Below, piece after piece: positions 16,484 through 24,774 of a stretch of 64,000 bases of DNA. Location: the NCBI RefSeq assembly GCF_014652235.1, contig NZ_BMYK01000009.1, positions 124,001 to 188,000 of the forward strand, read 5' to 3'. How positions within the stretch are numbered: position 1 is the first letter of the stretch; each line of letters starts with the position of its first letter. The translations under genes and the position numbers were made by a program. This DNA is from Pseudorhodoferax aquiterrae. Lineage in GTDB: Bacteria; Pseudomonadota; Gammaproteobacteria; Burkholderiales; Burkholderiaceae_C. The notes beneath the pieces were generated by a model. The model had not been told where the DNA came from, did not search any database, and was given only the letters and a program-made list of their open reading frames with translations.

Positions 16484-18037
16484 CTACTCCAGCGCGAAGC
16501 GGAACACCGCGCCGGCGCCGGGACGCGGCTCCAGCCGGATGTCGCTGCCGTGCAGCAGCAGGATGCGCCGCACGATCATGAGCCCCAGGCCGCCGCCGCG
16601 CTCGCCGCTGCTGGCGAAGGCCGGCCGCGTGAACAGCACGGGCTGCAGCTCGCGCGGGATGCCGGGGCCGGTGTCGGCCACCTCGACCTGCACGCCGGCC
16701 TGGTCCCCACCCGCTCCGCGCAGCAGCCGCACGGCGATCTCGCCGCCCTCGGGCGTGTGGCGGATCGCGTTGTCCAGCAGGTTGGTCAGCACGCGCTCGA
16801 TCATGGCCAGGTCGGCGTGCACCACGGGCAGTCCCGGCGCGATGTCGGCCACCAGGCGCTGGCGGCGCGCCTCGGCGGCCAGCTCGAACTTCTGGAACAG
16901 GTCCTGCACCAGGTCGGCCAGCGCGAAGCGCTCTTTCTCGGGCTGCACCACGCCGTATTCCAGCCGCGCCAGCTCGAACAGTTCCTGCGCGAGCCGGCCG
17001 ACCTTGCGGCTCTGGCCCAGCGCGATGTCCAGGTAGCGGCCACGCGCCTCGGCATCGAGCAGGTCGGCCTTCATGCGCAGCGTTTCCAGGTAGCCGTGCA
17101 GCGAGGTCAGCGGCGTGCGCAGGTCGTGCGAGATGTTGGCGAACAGCTCGCGCCGCTGCTGGTCCTGGGCCGACAGCGTCTTCCACTGGGCGTGCACGCG
17201 CTGCGCCATGCGGGCGAAGGCCTGGCCCAGCAGGCCGATCTCATCGGCGCGGGCCGCCACCGCATCCAGCGCCGGCGTCTGGCCGAGGGCATCCACGCCG
17301 CCGCGCTCGGCCTCCTGCACGGCGGCGGTGAGCCGGCGCAACGGCCGCGTGATGACGTGGAACGCCACCAGCCCGGCCAGCAGGCCCAGCAGCGCCACCA
17401 GCGCGATCGCGCCCAGCGTGGTGCGCAGGGCCGAGCCGGCGGCCAGGCGGGCGCTGAGCGCGTCGCGGTCCTCGCCCGACAGCACCACGTAGACATAGCC
17501 GGCATCGCGCCCGTCCACCTGCAGCGGCGCGGCGCTGAAGACCTTGGCGGCCCCCGGGTTGCGCGGGTCTTCGCCCAGCACCGGCAGCGGCGCACCGCCC
17601 AGCAGGCGGCGCACCGGCGCCAGATCGACCCGGTCCAGTTTCAGGTGGCCCGGCGGGGCCGCCTGCCCGACGATGCGCCCGTCGCGGTCGAGCAGGTAGA
17701 CCTCCACGCTGGGGTTCACGGCCATCAGCATGTCGAACAGCCGGTGCACGGCGCCGGCATCCAGGCCATCGGGCCGCATCAGTTCGGTGTTGCCGGCGAT
17801 GTGCGCGGCCAGCCCCAGCGACAGCCGCTGCGTCAGCTCGCGTTCGTGCCGTTCGTTGGCGGCCATCTGCAGCCAGGCAGACACCGCCGAACAGGCCAGC
17901 AGCAACACGGCGAACACCAGCGACAGGCGGCGCGACAGCGTCCAGCCGGCCAGCGCAAACCGGTGCACCCTTCGGCCTGCGGCCTGTCCCGCCAAGCGGG
18001 AGCGAGCTGGCTTGGGGCGGCCCGGCGCGGCGCTCAC
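16484..18037 (-). CDS. sensor histidine kinase of the methionine-oxidation locus
   Basis: 517-residue membrane kinase. TM1 is about residues 35-56, followed by a periplasmic sensor of about 150 residues with no Cys, then TM2 (about 206-229), HAMP and HisKA with phospho-acceptor H304 (FANISHDLRTPL). The ATPase domain shows NLLDNAIRHTP, VADTGPGIP and GGGLGLMIVRR. The GTG start overlaps the response regulator stop (GTGA). Residues 4-23 (Arg/Ala-rich) are encoded by a GC-rich repeat also found in etfA, so they are probably a late addition. Its position opposite the b561/YedY genes recalls HprS, which controls msrPQ in E. coli. Confidence 0.9.
   Translation of the reverse strand: MSAAPGRPKPARSRLAGQAAGRRVHRFALAGWTLSRRLSLVFAVLLLACSAVSAWLQMAANERHERELTQRLSLGLAAHIAGNTELMRPDGLDAGAVHRLFDMLMAVNPSVEVYLLDRDGRIVGQAAPPGHLKLDRVDLAPVRRLLGGAPLPVLGEDPRNPGAAKVFSAAPLQVDGRDAGYVYVVLSGEDRDALSARLAAGSALRTTLGAIALVALLGLLAGLVAFHVITRPLRRLTAAVQEAERGGVDALGQTPALDAVAARADEIGLLGQAFARMAQRVHAQWKTLSAQDQQRRELFANISHDLRTPLTSLHGYLETLRMKADLLDAEARGRYLDIALGQSRKVGRLAQELFELARLEYGVVQPEKERFALADLVQDLFQKFELAAEARRQRLVADIAPGLPVVHADLAMIERVLTNLLDNAIRHTPEGGEIAVRLLRGAGGDQAGVQVEVADTGPGIPRELQPVLFTRPAFASSGERGGGLGLMIVRRILLLHGSDIRLEPRPGAGAVFRFALE
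17968..18026. repeat. GC-rich palindromic repeat, copy 1 (in histidine kinase N-terminus)
   Basis: Shares an ordered series of blocks with copy 2 at 31228-31286: CCTTCGGCC, GTCCC, CCAAG, GGGAGC, GGGGCGGCCC(G/A)GCG-like end. It contains short palindromes such as GGCCTGCGGCC. It lies inside the coding sequence of the kinase, antisense to the reading direction, and encodes residues 4-23. Only two copies are seen in this window. Confidence 0.6.
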
Positions 18038-18771
18038 GCGGCCTCCCCCGCATCGGCGTCGCCCGCGACCAGCCGGTAGCCGCGGCCCCAGACCGTGAGG
18101 ATGCGGCGCGGCTGCGCCGGGTCGGCCTCGATCTTGGTGCGCAGCCGGTTGATGTGGGTGTTGACGGTGTGCTCGTAGCCGTCGTGCTGGTAGCCCCAGA
18201 CCTTGTTGAGCAGCTCCAGCCGCGAGAACACGCGGCCCGGGTGCCGCGCAAAGAAGTGCAGCAGGTCGAACTCGCGCGGCGTCAGCTCGATGGGTCTGCC
18301 TTCGACCTGCACCTCGCGCGTGACCGGGTCCAGGCCGACGGCGCCGACCTCCAGCCGGCCCGACTCCACGCGCGCGCTGCGCGCCATGGCCTCGCTGCGC
18401 CGCAGCAGCGCACGCACGCGCGCCACCAGTTCCAGCACCGAGAAGGGCTTGGCCAGGTAGTCGTCCGCCCCCAGCTCCAGGCCCAGGATGCGGTGCACCT
18501 CGCTGGAGCGCGCGCTGGTGATGATGATGGGCGTGTAGCGGCCCACACCGTGCTCGGCGCGCGCGGCGCGGCAGATCTCCAGCCCGTCCACGCCCGGCAG
18601 CATGAGGTCCAGCACCAGCGCGTCCCAGCGCCCGGCCTGCAGCGCACGCAGGCCGGCATGGCCATCGGCCGCATGCGTGACGGCATAGCCCTCGTCGGCC
18701 AGGTGCATGCGCATCAGCTCGGCGATGTGGGCATCGTCCTCGACGATCAGTACGCGCTTGGGGGTGTCCAT
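18034..18771 (-). CDS. OmpR-family response regulator of the methionine-oxidation locus
   Basis: 245-residue two-domain regulator. The receiver has acidic pocket E11/D12/D13 and phosphorylation site D55 (ALVLDLMLPG), plus the conserved Lys in LAKPFSVLEL. The C-terminal winged helix carries LTPREFDLLHFFARHPG and HTVNTHINRLRTKIE. It is translated with the kinase (GTGA overlap). It is divergent from the cytochrome b561 gene over 99 bases, so it is the obvious candidate regulator of that operon. Confidence 0.92.
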   Translation of the reverse strand: MDTPKRVLIVEDDAHIAELMRMHLADEGYAVTHAADGHAGLRALQAGRWDALVLDLMLPGVDGLEICRAARAEHGVGRYTPIIITSARSSEVHRILGLELGADDYLAKPFSVLELVARVRALLRRSEAMARSARVESGRLEVGAVGLDPVTREVQVEGRPIELTPREFDLLHFFARHPGRVFSRLELLNKVWGYQHDGYEHTVNTHINRLRTKIEADPAQPRRILTVWGRGYRLVAGDADAGEAA

Positions 18772-18870
18772 GGGGCCTGGATTGTGGGACCAAGCGGCGC
18801 GGCGAGTTGTCACGATTAATTGAAGTTTCCGTGATGAAACGGCCAGCGCGTGCCGCCCACACTGCGCCCC

Positions 18871-19506
18871 ATGCCGAAACACCTGCACCCCACCGACGGA
18901 CCGGTCCACCCCGGCTGGCTGCGCGCCTGCCACTGGCTCAATGCGCTGGCGGTGCTGGTGCTGGTGGCCAGCGGCTGGCGCATCTACAACGCCGCGCCCG
19001 TCTTCCCGTTCGAGTTTCCCAAGGCACTGACGCTCGGCGGCTGGCTGGGCGGCGCGCTGCAATGGCACTTCGCGGCCATGTGGCTGCTGGCCGCCAACGG
19101 CCTCGTCTACCTGCTCCTGAACCTGGCCACCGGGCGCCTGGCGCGCAAGTTCTTCCCGCTGACGCCCGCCGGCATCTGGCGCGATCTGAAAGCGGCGTTG
19201 CGCGGCGCCCTGGCCCACGCCGACCCGCGCCACTACAACAGCGTGCAGCGCGCGGCCTACCTGTTCGTGTGGCTGGACACCGTGCTGCTGGTGCTGTCGG
19301 GCCTGGTGCTCTGGAAGTCGGTGCAGTTCGGCCTGCTGCGCGAGCTGCTGGGCGGCTACGAGTTCGCACGCCGCATCCACTTCGTCGCCATGGCGGGGCT
19401 GGCCGGCTTCGTCGCCGTGCACCTCGTGATGGTGGCCCTGGTGCCGCGCACGCTGCTGGCCATGCTGACCGGCCGCCACCACACCAACGCTCAGGAGGCC
19501 GCATGA
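18871..19506 (+). CDS. cytochrome b561-family membrane protein (YedZ1-like)
   Basis: 211-residue heme b protein of the inner membrane with four hydrophobic helices and candidate heme-ligating His residues: RACHWLNAL, LQWHFAAMW, RRIHFVAMAG and AVHLVMVAL. It probably passes quinol electrons to the periplasmic molybdoenzyme encoded next (stop/start overlap ATGA). The start at 18871 is chosen because it precedes the first conserved segment; an in-frame GTG at 18850 would add seven residues. A weak CACACT element lies seven bases before this ATG. It is related to the electron-transfer subunits paired with YedY1-type proteins, not to MsrQ by obvious sequence. Confidence 0.88.
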   Translation: MPKHLHPTDGPVHPGWLRACHWLNALAVLVLVASGWRIYNAAPVFPFEFPKALTLGGWLGGALQWHFAAMWLLAANGLVYLLLNLATGRLARKFFPLTPAGIWRDLKAALRGALAHADPRHYNSVQRAAYLFVWLDTVLLVLSGLVLWKSVQFGLLRELLGGYEFARRIHFVAMAGLAGFVAVHLVMVALVPRTLLAMLTGRHHTNAQEAA

Positions 19507-20294
19507 AGATCTTCCGCCGTCCCGCGCTGCCGGGCATCGGTGCCGAGGCCGCCTTGGCCGAGGCCCGCCGCCTGCTCGGCCGGCGCATCGAACAGCCGGC
19601 ACGCCGGGCCTTCCTGCAGCGCACGCTGACGCTGGGCGGCCTGTCCATGCTCACGGGCTGCAGCATCAGCGACAACGCGGGTGTGGAGGCTGCGCTGACC
19701 CGTGTCTCGCAATTCAACGACCGCGTGCAGGGCTGGATCTTCGACCCGAACCAGCTGGCGCCGACCTACCCGGAGTCCATGATCGCGCGGCCGTTTCCGT
19801 TCAACGCCTACTACGGCGAAGACGAGATCCGGCAGGTGGACGAAGCCAGCTGGCGGCTCGAAGTCACGGGCCTGGTGGCCGACAAGCGCCGCTGGACGCT
19901 GGCCGAGCTGCGTGCCATGCAGCAGACCGACCAGGTCACGCGCCACATCTGCGTGGAGGGCTGGAGCGCCATCGGCAAGTGGGGCGGCGTGCGTTTCTCC
20001 GACTTCCTGGCGCGCGTGGGCGCCGACACCAGCGCGAAGTTCATCGGTTTCAAGTGTGCCGACGACTACTTCACCAGCATCGACATGCCGACCGCGCTGC
20101 ACCCGCAGACGCTGCTGGCGCTGAGCTGGGACGGCGCGCCGCTGCCGCCGAAGTACGGCTTTCCGGTGAAGCTGCGCATGCCCACCAAGCTGGGCTACAA
20201 GAACCCCAAACACATCCAGGCGATCTTCGTGACCAACACGAATCCTGGCGGCTACTGGGAAGACCAGGGCTACAACTGGTTCGGAGGCAGCTGA
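19503..20294 (+). CDS. molybdopterin-dependent oxidoreductase, YedY/MsrP-like
   Basis: 263-residue periplasmic enzyme of the sulfite oxidase/YedY fold. The molybdenum-ligating Cys is C150 in RHICVEGWSAIGKWGG. The N-terminus has a twin-arginine motif (RRAFLQ, 34-39) followed by a hydrophobic stretch, matching Tat export with cofactor loaded; the LTGC that follows (C53) could make it a lipoprotein. The family reduces protein-bound methionine sulfoxide (MsrP, YedY1). Electrons should come from the b561 protein encoded immediately upstream. The MXKDX peptide and MsrA/MsrB downstream support this substrate. Confidence 0.88.
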   Translation: MKIFRRPALPGIGAEAALAEARRLLGRRIEQPARRAFLQRTLTLGGLSMLTGCSISDNAGVEAALTRVSQFNDRVQGWIFDPNQLAPTYPESMIARPFPFNAYYGEDEIRQVDEASWRLEVTGLVADKRRWTLAELRAMQQTDQVTRHICVEGWSAIGKWGGVRFSDFLARVGADTSAKFIGFKCADDYFTSIDMPTALHPQTLLALSWDGAPLPPKYGFPVKLRMPTKLGYKNPKHIQAIFVTNTNPGGYWEDQGYNWFGGS

Positions 20295-20384
20295 GGGCGA
20301 CCGCCCCAGGTGCTTGCGACACGCCAGGCCGCGTTCATGGCGAACCGGCCCCATTCCCCACCAACGACCCCAAGGGACTCTGCA

Positions 20385-20606
20385 ATGAACAAGCTCACCA
20401 CCACCGTGCTGGCCGCCTTCCTGGCGATCGGCTCCGTCTCGGCCATGGCCGCCGACGAGATGAAGAAGGACTCCATGGCCAAGGACAGCATGGCCAAGGA
20501 TGGGATGAAGAAGGATTCCATGGCCAAGGACGGCATGAAGAAGGACGGCATGGCCAAGGACGGCATGGCCAAGGACGGCATGAAGAAGGACGCGATGAAG
20601 CCCTGA
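20385..20606 (+). CDS. exported methionine-rich pentapeptide MXKDX-repeat peptide (MrpX-like)
   Basis: 73-residue precursor with a Sec signal (MNKLTTTVLAAFLAIGSVSA, cleavage near AMAA). The roughly 50-residue mature part is made of nine tandem pentapeptides MKKD(S/G/A) or MAKD(S/G) plus a short end, with 10 methionines, about one residue in five. There are no Cys or aromatic residues in the mature part. The ribosome binding site is AAGGGACTC. This is the MXKDX family; a similar Met-rich peptide (MrpX) in Azospira is oxidised by hypochlorite and repaired by YedY1. Here it follows a YedY-like gene by 90 bases. Confidence 0.85.
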   Translation: MNKLTTTVLAAFLAIGSVSAMAADEMKKDSMAKDSMAKDGMKKDSMAKDGMKKDGMAKDGMAKDGMKKDAMKP

Positions 20607-20682
20607 GGCTGGTGCCGCTGCCCCGGGCTGGCGCACCATGATGCGCCGCCACTTCCAGGACCGACCCATCGACGAGGACCGC

Positions 20683-21420
20683 ATGAAGACATCTGCCCCA
20701 CCCCGGGCCCCCGCCCTGCCGCGCCGGGGCGCGCTCACGGCCATGGCGCTGCTGCTGGGCGGCGGCGTGCTGGCCTACAAGGCCCTGCCCGCACTGGCCG
20801 CCGAGAGCGCGGTCGCCATCCCCCCGCCTGCCGACACCGGCGCGGCGCCCACCGCCACCGCCGAGACGGCGGTGCTGGCCGGCGGCTGCTTCTGGGGTGT
20901 GCAGGGCGTGTTCCAGCATGTCAAGGGCGTCACCAGCGCGGTCTCGGGCTACGCCGGTGGCGACGCGCGCACGGCCAACTACGGGGCCATCGGCTCGGGC
21001 CGCACCGGCCACGCCGAGGCCGTGCGCATCACCTACGACCCGCGGCAGATCGGCTTCGGCCAGCTGCTGCAGATCTACTTCTCGGTGGTGCACGACCCGA
21101 CCCAGCTGAACCGCCAGGGGCCGGACTTCGGCACGCAGTACCGCTCCACCGTGTTCGCGCAGAACGCCGAGCAGGCCCGCATCGCCAAGGCCTACATCGC
21201 CCAGCTCGACGCGGCCCGCAGCTTCGGCGCGCCCATCGCCACCACCATCGAGATGGACAAGCCCTTCTACGCGGCCGAGGCCTACCACCAGGACTACATG
21301 ACGCTGCACCCGAGCCAGCCCTACATCGCGATCCACGATCTGCCCAAACGCGAGAACCTCAAACGCGTCTTCCCTGCGCTGTACCGCGACAAGCCGGTGC
21401 TGGTTGGCACCGGCGCATGA
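20683..21420 (+). CDS. msrA: peptide-methionine (S)-S-oxide reductase MsrA, exported form
   Basis: Reduces the S-epimer of methionine sulfoxide. The 245-residue protein has the active-site GGCFWG (C69), TGHAEAVRI and the Tyr/His-rich YHQDYM region. Unlike the common cytosolic MsrA it carries about 60 extra N-terminal residues: [19 protein letters not shown] is a signal sequence with twin arginines one short of canonical, followed by a Pro/Ala linker. So it should work in the periplasm, or be membrane-tethered. The start at 20683 is preferred over an in-frame ATG at 20638. It is coupled to msrB (ATGA). Confidence 0.88.
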   Translation: MKTSAPPRAPALPRRGALTAMALLLGGGVLAYKALPALAAESAVAIPPPADTGAAPTATAETAVLAGGCFWGVQGVFQHVKGVTSAVSGYAGGDARTANYGAIGSGRTGHAEAVRITYDPRQIGFGQLLQIYFSVVHDPTQLNRQGPDFGTQYRSTVFAQNAEQARIAKAYIAQLDAARSFGAPIATTIEMDKPFYAAEAYHQDYMTLHPSQPYIAIHDLPKRENLKRVFPALYRDKPVLVGTGA

Positions 21421-21935
21421 ACTGGAGAACCCTCTTGGACCACGCCCGCAGAACCCTGCTCCGCACCCTGGGCGGCAGCGCCGCGCTGGCCGTTGGCTGG
21501 CAGCTTACGCCCACTGCGCGCGCCGCAAAAACCTACGCCGTGACGCGTACCGACGCCGAGTGGAAGGCCCAGCTCACGCCCGCGCAGTACCAGGTCCTGC
21601 GCCAGGCCGGCACCGAGCGGCCCTTCTCCAGCCCGCTCAACCACGAGAAGCGTGCCGGCACCTTCGCCTGCGCGGGCTGCCAGCAGCCCCTGTTCTCCTC
21701 CACCACCAAGTTCGACAGCGGCACGGGCTGGCCCAGCTTCTGGCAGGCCCTGCCCGAGGCGGTGGAGAAGAAAAGCGACCGCAGCTGGGGCATGGTGCGC
21801 GACGAGACCCTGTGCGCGCGCTGCGGCGGCCACCTGGGCCATGTGTTCGACGACGGCCCCAAGCCGACCGGGCTGCGCTATTGCATGAACGGCCTGGCGC
21901 TGACCTTCACGCCAGGAGCCGCCCCTGCGGTTTGA
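21417..21935 (+). CDS. msrB: peptide-methionine (R)-S-oxide reductase MsrB, exported form
   Basis: Reduces the R-epimer of methionine sulfoxide. The 172-residue protein has the structural zinc Cys pairs CAGC (85, 88) and CARC (133, 136), GTGWPSFW, and catalytic C156 in LRYCMNG. The N-terminus has arginines followed by a hydrophobic stretch ending ARAAK, a plausible signal peptide for periplasmic delivery. The start overlaps the msrA stop (ATGA). Together MsrA, MsrB and the YedY-like enzyme would cover both sulfoxide epimers outside the cytoplasm. Confidence 0.9.
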   Translation: MNWRTLLDHARRTLLRTLGGSAALAVGWQLTPTARAAKTYAVTRTDAEWKAQLTPAQYQVLRQAGTERPFSSPLNHEKRAGTFACAGCQQPLFSSTTKFDSGTGWPSFWQALPEAVEKKSDRSWGMVRDETLCARCGGHLGHVFDDGPKPTGLRYCMNGLALTFTPGAAPAV

Positions 21936-21953
21936 CGACCGCGGCATGCACGC

Positions 21954-22667
21954 TCAGTACCACTCCACCGCCCCCAACAGCATGTAGCCCACGCCGTGCA
22001 CGGTCTTGATGATGCGCGGGCGCTGCGGGTCCAGCTCCAGGCGGCGGCGCAGCTTGGCGATGCGCACGTCGATGCTGCGCTCGGGCAGGTCCAGCTCCGG
22101 TGTGCCCGTGAGCTGCTCGCGGCCCAGGATCTGGTTGGGCTGGCGCAGCAGGGCCTGCAGCACCAGGTTCTCCGCCGTGCCCAGCAACTGCTCGCGGCCG
22201 TCGGGGCCGCGCAGCACACCGGCGGCGCAGTCCAGGTTCCAGCCGGCGAACCGGGCCTGGCGGCGCGGCTCCTGCGCCGCACCTGGCGCACTGCCGCGCC
22301 GGCGCAGGATGCTGCGCACGCGTGCCACCAGTTCGCGCGGCTCGAAGGGCTTGACCACGTAGTCGTCGCCGCCGCCCTCCAGTCCCATCACGCGGTCGGC
22401 CGTGTGGCCGCGCCCGGTCAGGATCAGCAGGCCGCAGTCGGGCCGGCGCGCGATCTCGTGCACCAGGTCCAGCCCGTCCATGTCGGGCAGGCCCAGGTCG
22501 ACGATGCACAGCGCCGGCCGGCCGGCGCGCAGGAAGCGCTGGGCCGAGGCGCCGTCGCGGAACACCTCGGCCCGAAAGCCGAAGCCCTCCAGCGCCAGCA
22601 GCACCACGCGCACGACCTCGGGGTCGTCCTCGACCAGCACCACCTGGGGGGCGTCCGTCTCAGACAC
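21954..22667 (-). CDS. OmpR-family response regulator (second two-component system)
   Basis: 237-residue regulator. The receiver has phosphorylation site D57 (LCIVDLGLPDMDG) and Lys in VVKPFEPREL. The winged-helix output domain has ERSIDVRIAKLRRRLE and the end IIKTVHGVGYML. The GTG start at 22667 lies inside the end of the kinase gene (8-base overlap), which fixes it. It is convergent with msrB across 18 bases. There is no direct sequence sign of its target; nearby candidates are the acyl-CoA operon upstream of the kinase and the Msr operon. Confidence 0.88.
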   Translation of the reverse strand: MSETDAPQVVLVEDDPEVVRVVLLALEGFGFRAEVFRDGASAQRFLRAGRPALCIVDLGLPDMDGLDLVHEIARRPDCGLLILTGRGHTADRVMGLEGGGDDYVVKPFEPRELVARVRSILRRRGSAPGAAQEPRRQARFAGWNLDCAAGVLRGPDGREQLLGTAENLVLQALLRQPNQILGREQLTGTPELDLPERSIDVRIAKLRRRLELDPQRPRIIKTVHGVGYMLLGAVEWY

Positions 22668-24606
22668 CGGGCAGTTCCTGCAGGAAGCGCGCCAGTTCGC
22701 GCTGGGTGAAGGGCTTGGGCAACAGCGGCCAGCCGGCGTCCTCGGCCGTGGCCGCGGCGGGGGCATAGCCGCTCATGAGCGCCACGCGCGGCACGCCGGC
22801 CGCGCGGGCCTGGCGGGCCACGGCGCGGCCGTCCACCTCGCCCGGCATCACCACGTCGGACAGCACCAGCGCGATGCCCTGGGCATGGCCCAGGATCTCC
22901 AGCGCCTCCGCACCGCTCTCGGCCTGCAGCACCGCGTAGCCCAGGTCCACCAGCGCGCGGCACACCACCTGGCGCACCTCGGCGTCGTCTTCCACGAGCA
23001 AGGCCAGGGCCTGCGCGGCGATGCGGCCAGGCGCTGCCTCGGCCGCCCGGGCGGGCGCGGCGGGCTGCCCGGCCAGCGGCAGCCACAGCGACACCGTGGT
23101 GCCCAGCCCCGGTCTGCTCGCCAGGTCGATGCCGCCGCCGGACTGGCGCACGAAGCCGTAGACCATGGCCAGGCCCAGGCCCGTGCCCGCGCCCGGCCGC
23201 TTGGTCGTGAAGAAGGGCTCGAAGACATGGGCGCGCGTGGCCGCGTCCATGCCGTGGCCGTCGTCGTGCAGGTCCACGCGCACATAGCGGCCGGGCGCGG
23301 CCTGCAGCTCGGCGGCACGGGCCGCGTCCAGCGTGGCCGCGGCCGCGCACAGGCGCACCCGGGTGGCGCGCGCGTCGCGGGCGTTCAGCACCAGGTTGAC
23401 CAGCGCGTCCTGCAGCCGGTGCGAGTCGACCCAGGCGTCGGGCGCGCCGTCGGCTTCGATGGCAATGGCCAGTTCGCGCGGCAAGGCGCTGCGCAGCAGG
23501 CGTGCCACGGCGTCGGCCAGCGCCGCCACGTCGGTCGCCTGCGCCTGCAGCGGCTGGCGCCGCGCGAAGCCCAGCAGTGAGCGGATCAGCCCGGTGCCGC
23601 GCCCGGCGGCGGCCAGCGTCGGTTCCAGGAACTCGGCCGCCGCCGCGCCGCCGATGCCGCGCTCGCGCATCGCGCCCAGGTTGCCGACGATCACGGTCAG
23701 CATGTTGTTGAAATCGTGCGCGATGCCGCTGGTCAGCTGGCCCAGCGCCTCCATCTTCTCGGTGTGCGCGAGCCGCTCCTGCGCGCGGCGCAGCTCCGAC
23801 ACGTCGAAGGTCAGCTCGAAGCAGCCGACCACCGTGCCGTCGGCCGCCTTCTCGGGAATCAGCGTGGTGCGGGCCGTGCGCACGCGGCCGTCGACGCAGC
23901 GCGCCTCGTATTCGAAGCTGACCGGCTCGCCGTCGAATGCCCGCGCGACGTTGGGCCGGATGCTGTCGTAGACGGCGTCGCCCAGGTACTGGCGCGCGCT
24001 GATGGCGTCCAGCCGCTGCGGGTCCAGGCCGAACCACTCGACATAGCCGCGGTTGATGTAGCGGTAGGCCTTGCGCGCGTCGAAGTAGGCGATCAGCGCG
24101 GGCAGCGAGTCGGTGATCAGCCGCATCTGCGCCTCGGACAGCCGCAGCTCGCTGGTGCGCTCGGCCACGCGGCGCTCCAGTTCGGCGGCGTGCTCGCGGA
24201 TCTGCCGCTCGGCCTGGCGCTGGGCCGTCACGTCCGAGTACAGCGTGATGAAACCCACACCAGGCACCGGCCTGCCGCTCACCTGCAGCACCTGGCCGTC
24301 GGGGCGCGTTCGCTCGAAGGCGTGGGCCTCGAAGCGCCGGGCCTGGGCCACGCGCTCGGCCACCTGGGCCTCGACATCGCCGGGGCCATAGTCGCCGCGC
24401 TCGGCGTTGTAGCGGATGAAGGACGCGAACGGCGCGCCCGCGTGCAGCATGGCCGGCGGAAAATCCAGCAGCCGCCCGAAGGCGGCGTTCCACGCCACCA
24501 GGCGCAGCTGCTCGTCCATCAGCGTGAAGCCCTGGTCGATCAGGTCCAGGGCGGCCTGCAGCGAGGCGTAGCGCTGCAGGCGTTCGGTGGCGTCGATGGT
24601 CGTCAT
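22660..24606 (-). CDS. PAS-PAS hybrid sensor histidine kinase with receiver domain
   Basis: 648-residue cytoplasmic kinase with no membrane helix. An N-terminal PAS of the PAS_7 type (about 15-125, [17 protein letters not shown]) is followed by a short coiled coil (130-158) and a second PAS (160-275). HisKA has H297 ([11 protein letters not shown]), followed by HATPase ([20 protein letters not shown]). A C-terminal receiver ([10 protein letters not shown]..., LSDVVMPG) ends the protein. The Asp of that receiver may serve as a phosphate sink or relay to the OmpR-type partner. The start at 24606 is the first residue of the conserved region. Confidence 0.9.
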   Translation of the reverse strand: MTTIDATERLQRYASLQAALDLIDQGFTLMDEQLRLVAWNAAFGRLLDFPPAMLHAGAPFASFIRYNAERGDYGPGDVEAQVAERVAQARRFEAHAFERTRPDGQVLQVSGRPVPGVGFITLYSDVTAQRQAERQIREHAAELERRVAERTSELRLSEAQMRLITDSLPALIAYFDARKAYRYINRGYVEWFGLDPQRLDAISARQYLGDAVYDSIRPNVARAFDGEPVSFEYEARCVDGRVRTARTTLIPEKAADGTVVGCFELTFDVSELRRAQERLAHTEKMEALGQLTSGIAHDFNNMLTVIVGNLGAMRERGIGGAAAAEFLEPTLAAAGRGTGLIRSLLGFARRQPLQAQATDVAALADAVARLLRSALPRELAIAIEADGAPDAWVDSHRLQDALVNLVLNARDARATRVRLCAAAATLDAARAAELQAAPGRYVRVDLHDDGHGMDAATRAHVFEPFFTTKRPGAGTGLGLAMVYGFVRQSGGGIDLASRPGLGTTVSLWLPLAGQPAAPARAAEAAPGRIAAQALALLVEDDAEVRQVVCRALVDLGYAVLQAESGAEALEILGHAQGIALVLSDVVMPGEVDGRAVARQARAAGVPRVALMSGYAPAAATAEDAGWPLLPKPFTQRELARFLQELPGV

Positions 24607-24617
24607 GTAGGTCAAAA

Positions 24618-24623
24618 ATTCTA
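24618..24623 (-). promoter_or_regulatory. -10-like element before the hybrid kinase gene
   Basis: TAGAAT on the minus strand, 11 bases before the ATG at 24606, with no Shine-Dalgarno sequence between. Transcripts from it would have a leader of only a few bases. No clear -35. Confidence 0.35.
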
Positions 24624-24774
24624 GGCGCCCGACCGTTGGCCGGGGGCGGGGTGCAACAGCGCTGCGAACGGCGCAATCATTGGTCACATTCGCTGCCAGA
24701 GCCGGAAAAACTGCTGTTCCATCCTTCGTCCAGGCGCCGCTGCGACCACCGCACGGGCCACCTGGAGGAGACCG

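Noticed and set aside
20453-20606. Tandem DNA repeats as a possible CRISPR or minisatellite
   Set aside because: The 15-base periodicity simply encodes the MXKDX pentads in one frame; there are no unique spacers.
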